In this document: in pieces, positions 60,123-64,000 of the stretch
Layout of the letters: each line of letters begins with the position of its first letter
Position numbering within the stretch: the stretch's first letter is position 1
The notes under the pieces: model-generated
Database searches by the model: none
What the model was told of the DNA's origin: nothing
Seen by the model: only the letters and a program-made list of their open reading frames with translations
Program-made: the position numbers and the translations under genes
NCBI RefSeq assembly: GCF_001580545.1
Contig: NZ_LRBG01000036.1
Span: 1-64,000, forward strand
Direction: 5' to 3'
Length of the DNA stretch: 64,000 bases
Source of the DNA: Paraburkholderia monticola
Lineage (GTDB): Bacteria; Pseudomonadota; Gammaproteobacteria; Burkholderiales; Burkholderiaceae

Positions 60123-61913
60123 ATGTTCTCGCATGCCTTCGGAGTCTTGCAGAAAGTCGGCAAATCGTTGATGTTGCCGGTCGCCGTGCTACCCGTGGCC
60201 GGCCTGTTGCTCGGGCTCGGCGCGACCGACTTTCACGGTTACGTGCCGGCCGTCATACTCGAGCTGATGAAGAACGCGGGCGACGTGATCTTCGGCAACC
60301 TGCCACTGATCTTCGCAATCGGCGTCGCGCTTGGCTTCACCGAGAACGATGGCGTCTCGGGCGTCGCCGCGACGATTGGGTATCTCGTGATGACGGCGAC
60401 GCTCGGCGTGATCGCCAAAGTGGAAGGCATCGAAACATCCGCGATCATGGGCATTCCATCCATCCAGACCGGCGTGTTCGGCGGTATCCTCGCCGGCGGC
60501 CTCGCGGCGTGGATGTTCAACCGCTACTACAGGATCGCGTTGCCGCCATATCTCGGCTTCTTCGCCGGCAAGCGCTTCGTGCCCATCGTGACGGCGATCG
60601 GCGCGATCGTGCTCGGCGGGCTCCTGTCCTTCGTGTGGCCGCCGATCGGCAACGGGATCAAGGCCTTCTCCGAGTGGGCGGCGGTTTCTGATCCGCGCAC
60701 CGCGGCGACCGTGTACGGATTCGTCGAGCGTCTGCTGATCCCGTTCGGGTTGCATCACATCTGGAACGTGCCGTTCTTCTTCGAAATGGGCAGCTTTGTC
60801 GATCCGACCACCGGCAAGACGGTTCACGGCGACATCGCCCGTTACTTCGCGGGCGACCCGACCGCGGGCATTCTGGCGGGCGCGTTCCTGTTCAAGATGT
60901 TCGGCCTGCCTGCCGCGGCGATCGCGATCTGGCACTGCGCGAAGCCGGAGAAGAAAGTGGCGGTCGGCGGCATGATGGTGTCGGCCGCGCTCACCTCGTT
61001 TCTGACCGGCATCACCGAGCCGATCGAATTCGCGTTCCTGTTCGTCGCGCCGGTGCTTTACTTCATTCACGCGTGCCTCGCGGCGTCAGCGCAGTTCGTG
61101 GCGAACACGCTGGGCATGCGCATGGGCTTCACGTTCTCGCAAGGCGGCATCGACTTTCTGATGTTCAACCTGATCGGCGGCAAGGCCACGCATGCGTGGT
61201 ACGTGTTCATCCTCGGCCCGATCTACGCGGTGATCTATTACAGCGTGTTCCGCTTCGTCATCACGCGCTTCAACCTCAAGACGCCGGGCCGCGAGGACGA
61301 CACCGCCGAAACCGCTACGGTCGCCGCGAGCGGCACGGGCGGTCGCTCGCGCGAACTCGTGCTGGCCTTTGGCGGGCGCTCGAATATCACCAGTCTCGAC
61401 GCCTGTATCACGCGTTTGCGGATTTCCGTGAAAGACCCGGCGCGCGTCGACGAGCCCAAGCTCAAGGCGCTCGGCGCCGCGGGCGTGGTGCGGGTGGGTA
61501 ACGGCGTGCAGGCGATCTTCGGGCCGCTGTCGGAGAACATGAAGACCGACATGCAGGAGTATCTGAAGACGGCGGGCAGCGACGCCGATCTGCCGGTGGC
61601 CGACGCGCCAGGCGTGGCAGCGGCGGCCACGGCTGCGGCTCCAGCGGCTGCCGCCGCCGCTGCCGCGCCAGGCGAGCCGCAGGAGGCAGCGCGCGCGCAA
61701 CAGATTCGCGCGGCGTTGGGCGGCGCGGCGAACATCAGGAAGCTCGACGCGCTGGCCGCCACGCGCCTGCGGGTCGAACTGGCGGACGCGTCGCGGATCG
61801 ACCCGGCCGCGCTGAAAGCAGCGGGGGTCGCCGCGACACAAACGTTGCAGAACGGCGCGCTCGATCTGATCGTCGGCCTCGGCGCGCCGAACCTCGCAGG
61901 CGCGATGCGATAG
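60123..61913 (+). CDS. ptsG: Glucose-type PTS permease EIICB with an extra, cysteine-less EIIB domain
   Basis: A 596-residue inner-membrane PTS permease resembling E. coli PtsG along its length: LQKVGKSLMLPVAVLPVAGLLLGLG, GFFAGKRFVPIV, PFGLHHIWNVPFF, GITEPIEFAFLFVAP. After the EIIC domain (about 1-385), the EIIB domain has the phosphorylated Cys428 in SLDACITRLRI. An unusual second B-like domain (about 525-594) follows an Ala-rich linker, and reads LDALAATRLRVEL, lacking the Cys. The first B domain must do the phosphotransfer; the second may be regulatory. Glucose is the likely substrate. ATG at 60123 follows CAGGAGACCAGCC. Confidence 0.9.
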   Translation: MFSHAFGVLQKVGKSLMLPVAVLPVAGLLLGLGATDFHGYVPAVILELMKNAGDVIFGNLPLIFAIGVALGFTENDGVSGVAATIGYLVMTATLGVIAKVEGIETSAIMGIPSIQTGVFGGILAGGLAAWMFNRYYRIALPPYLGFFAGKRFVPIVTAIGAIVLGGLLSFVWPPIGNGIKAFSEWAAVSDPRTAATVYGFVERLLIPFGLHHIWNVPFFFEMGSFVDPTTGKTVHGDIARYFAGDPTAGILAGAFLFKMFGLPAAAIAIWHCAKPEKKVAVGGMMVSAALTSFLTGITEPIEFAFLFVAPVLYFIHACLAASAQFVANTLGMRMGFTFSQGGIDFLMFNLIGGKATHAWYVFILGPIYAVIYYSVFRFVITRFNLKTPGREDDTAETATVAASGTGGRSRELVLAFGGRSNITSLDACITRLRISVKDPARVDEPKLKALGAAGVVRVGNGVQAIFGPLSENMKTDMQEYLKTAGSDADLPVADAPGVAAAATAAAPAAAAAAAAPGEPQEAARAQQIRAALGGAANIRKLDALAATRLRVELADASRIDPAALKAAGVAATQTLQNGALDLIVGLGAPNLAGAMR

Positions 61914-62080
61914 AAACCAGCAGGCATCGGCTCCGGCTACCCGCCGGCACGAGGCCGAGCCAGACGGGAGAACGGGCGTGAGCGATGTCCCTACGATCGC
62001 TGCAGTCGGGAACCACAGAGCCGCCGCAAGCGAGGCGTATTGCGAGCGCATCTGGCGTACGCGCCCCGTGAGGATCGATC

Positions 62081-64000
62081 TTGCTCAGCCCTGAAACACC
62101 TCTTCAGACCCGCTATCGCACCCAGCCTGGGTCGCGCTTTCCGCCCGGTGCGTCGGTCGTGCCAGGCGGTGTGAACTTTTGCGTGTTCTGCCGGCGGGCG
62201 ACGCAAGTCGATCTGCTGCTATACGCATCGGAAGACAGCGTCGAGCCGTTTCAGGTCGTGTCGCTCACGAGCGAGGCCAACCACACGTATTTCTACTGGC
62301 ATGTGTTCGTCGAGGATCTTCCGCTGCGCTGTTGCTATACGTGGCGCGCGTACGGCCCGCTCGGCGTGCCGCAGATGAGCGACGAAGCCGCCAGTCGTGT
62401 GGAACTGCTCGACCCCCAGGCGCGGGGCGTGAACGACCGCTTCTATTGTCGCGAGCATGCCGCGCAGGAACAGGCTGTCGAGCGCGGGGCGCTCAGAGGC
62501 ATCGTCACGGAACCGCTGTCACGTCGCGAGGACGACGTCGACATCCGCACGCTCGACGACGCGATCATCTACGAGCTCCACGTCGGCGGCTTTACGCGGC
62601 ATCCGTCGAGTGGTGTGCGACATCCGGGCACCTTCGCGGGCCTGATCGAGAAAATCCCTTACCTGCAGGCGCTCGGCGTCACGCATGTCGAACTGCTGCC
62701 GGTGATGGCCTTCGACGAACAGGACCTGCCCGCGTTCGCGGCCGCGCGCGGCCTCTCCAACTACTGGGGCTACAGCACGCATAGCTTCTACAGCGCGCAT
62801 CCGCGCTATTGCGTCGACCCGGCGTGCGGGCCGCAGGAGTTCCGCGAGTTCGTCGATGCCTTGCACTCGGCAGGCATTCGCGTGCTGCTTGACGTGGTGT
62901 TCAATCACACCTCCGAAGCGGGCCTGAACGGGCCGGTGATCCATTTCAAGGTATTCGGCAACGACGCCTTCTATCAGGTCGATCTGAGCCACCCCCAGCA
63001 CTACCTCGATTACACGGGCTGCGGCAACACGGTCAACTGCAACCATCCGCTCGTGACCGCGTTCATCGTGCGCTGCCTCGAATATTGGGTGCGCGATCTC
63101 GGTGTGGACGGTTTTCGCTTCGATCTCGCGAGCGTGTTCGCGCGCGGTGAGAATGGCGAACTGCTGCGCAAGCCACCGTTGCCATGGGTCATGGAGGCCT
63201 CGCTGGTGCTCGCGCGCGTGCCGTTGATTGCCGAAGCATGGGACGCCGGCGGTCTGTATCAGGTCGGCGCGTTTCCGGGCATGGCATGGGCAGAATGGAA
63301 CGGGCGCTACCGCGACGTGATCCGTCGCTACGTGCGCGGCGATCCGGGCCTCATCGGCGAGGTGTGCACCTGCATGGCGGGCAGCGCGGATCTCTATCAG
63401 GACGATGGCCGGCTGCCCGCGAACAGCGTCAACTTCGTCACCTGCCATGACGGCTTCACGCTGAACGATCTCGTGAGCTACAACGGCAAGCACAACGAGG
63501 CGAACGGCGAGGACAACCGCGACGGCAGCAATGACAATCTGTCGTGGAATTGCGGCGCCGAAGGCCACACGGACGACCGTGCGATCGTCGATCTGCGGCT
63601 TCGCCAGGCGCGCAATCTGATGGCGATCCTGTTGCTGAGCCGCGGCGTGCCGATGCTGCTGGCGGGCGACGAAACCTTGCGCAGCCAGCGCGGCAACAAC
63701 AACGCGTACTGCCAGGACAACGCGATTTCATGGCTCGACTGGGATTTTTCCGCCGATGCGCTCGCCATGCTGCGTTTCGTGCGCGAGATGATCGCGCTGC
63801 GCAAGCGTCACGCGAGCCTGCGCGGCCGGCGTTTTCTGACGGGCCGTCCCGCGCCCGGGCACCTGCATGCCGATGTGACGTGGCACGGCGAACGGCTCGG
63901 CGCGCCGGCATGGCACGACTCGAACGCGCGCTTCGTCGCGTTCACGCTCGCGGGACTCGCGCCCGACGAGCCGCTGTTGCACGTGATCCTCAACATGAAC
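62081..64000 (+). CDS. glgX: Glycogen debranching enzyme GlgX (partial)
   Basis: The first 640 residues of a GH13_11 isoamylase-type debranching enzyme, cut by the window end. It has an N-terminal CBM48-like domain (about 10-130), then the catalytic barrel: YLQALGVTHVELLPV, VLLDVVFNHTSE, nucleophile Asp348 in GFRFDLASVF, acid/base Glu385 in PLIAEAWDAG and Asp457 in VTCHDGFTLND. The start is TTG at 62081, forced by an in-frame stop 12 bases upstream and supported by GAGG 7 bases before it. It removes limit branches during glycogen breakdown, and sits directly after the glucose PTS. Confidence 0.94.
   Translation, partial: MLSPETPLQTRYRTQPGSRFPPGASVVPGGVNFCVFCRRATQVDLLLYASEDSVEPFQVVSLTSEANHTYFYWHVFVEDLPLRCCYTWRAYGPLGVPQMSDEAASRVELLDPQARGVNDRFYCREHAAQEQAVERGALRGIVTEPLSRREDDVDIRTLDDAIIYELHVGGFTRHPSSGVRHPGTFAGLIEKIPYLQALGVTHVELLPVMAFDEQDLPAFAAARGLSNYWGYSTHSFYSAHPRYCVDPACGPQEFREFVDALHSAGIRVLLDVVFNHTSEAGLNGPVIHFKVFGNDAFYQVDLSHPQHYLDYTGCGNTVNCNHPLVTAFIVRCLEYWVRDLGVDGFRFDLASVFARGENGELLRKPPLPWVMEASLVLARVPLIAEAWDAGGLYQVGAFPGMAWAEWNGRYRDVIRRYVRGDPGLIGEVCTCMAGSADLYQDDGRLPANSVNFVTCHDGFTLNDLVSYNGKHNEANGEDNRDGSNDNLSWNCGAEGHTDDRAIVDLRLRQARNLMAILLLSRGVPMLLAGDETLRSQRGNNNAYCQDNAISWLDWDFSADALAMLRFVREMIALRKRHASLRGRRFLTGRPAPGHLHADVTWHGERLGAPAWHDSNARFVAFTLAGLAPDEPLLHVILNMN

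Noticed and set aside
1..64000. Searched for CRISPR arrays, tRNA/rRNA genes, insertion sequences, prophage and attachment sites
   Set aside because: No regularly spaced repeats, tRNA cloverleaf, transposase or integrase was found anywhere in the window.

Overview
The window looks like the chromosome of a high-GC betaproteobacterium of the family Burkholderiaceae, most likely Paraburkholderia or a close relative. Reasons: the phenylacetate gene paaA with a TetR-type palindrome in its promoter, an AcnB-type aconitase, a DUF4148 protein, a phasin-like protein, many small soluble or one-helix proteins, many LysR regulators and short-chain dehydrogenases (SDRs), and a strong G/C bias at third codon positions. 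No rRNA, tRNA, CRISPR array, transposase or prophage gene was seen.

Layout. 1-1904 (minus): 5' end of paaA with promoter and operator, then a YeeE/YedE sulfur transporter with its own terminator. 2347-9245 (plus): a probable catabolic locus with a sugar-type ABC importer (ATPase, permease, binding protein), a BKACE-family beta-keto acid cleavage enzyme, a DsbA/FrnE-like protein and an acyl-CoA ligase. 9424-13366: five plus-strand and one minus-strand small proteins, a phasin-like protein and a zinc alcohol dehydrogenase; two of the small genes (9878-10021, 12944-13102) are very short and easily missed. 13482-16683: a GH1 6-phospho-beta-glucosidase divergent from a DEAD-box helicase, with composition and relatives that suggest transfer. 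16791-25131: a DUF4336 protein, an SDR without the catalytic Tyr, an NmrA-like protein divergent from a MocR regulator, a 912-residue GH63-like glucosidase, and three small exported proteins including an HdeA-like chaperone. 25606-38256: SDR/LysR pairs, a truncated methyltransferase, acylphosphatase, a cysteine-synthase-like enzyme, a GYD protein, another LysR, DUF4148, NmrA, an aldo-keto reductase, and a cNMP-domain fusion to a thioredoxin-reductase-like protein that lacks CxxC.

38541-44080 is the most unusual part. A 1393-residue membrane-anchored STAND-type P-loop NTPase overlaps by 4 bases (ATGA) with a DAO-family FAD oxidase. This is a tightly coupled two-gene unit with no familiar name, and it resembles sensor-plus-effector defence modules in its logic.

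44291-52829 holds acnB with a tandem-heptamer promoter region and strong terminator, a PAS-containing chemotaxis receptor with a sigma-28 promoter, a cobalamin riboswitch and its btuB-like TonB receptor, a Gfo/Idh/MocA oxidoreductase and two small genes. 52862-56852 is a LysR regulator divergent from an MmgE/PrpD enzyme and an MFS symporter, with a good LysR box between them. 57554-64000 is a complete two-protein glucose-type PTS (EIIA-HPr-EI fusion plus EIICB with an extra, cysteine-less B domain), followed by glgX, cut by the window end. It links glucose uptake to glycogen turnover.
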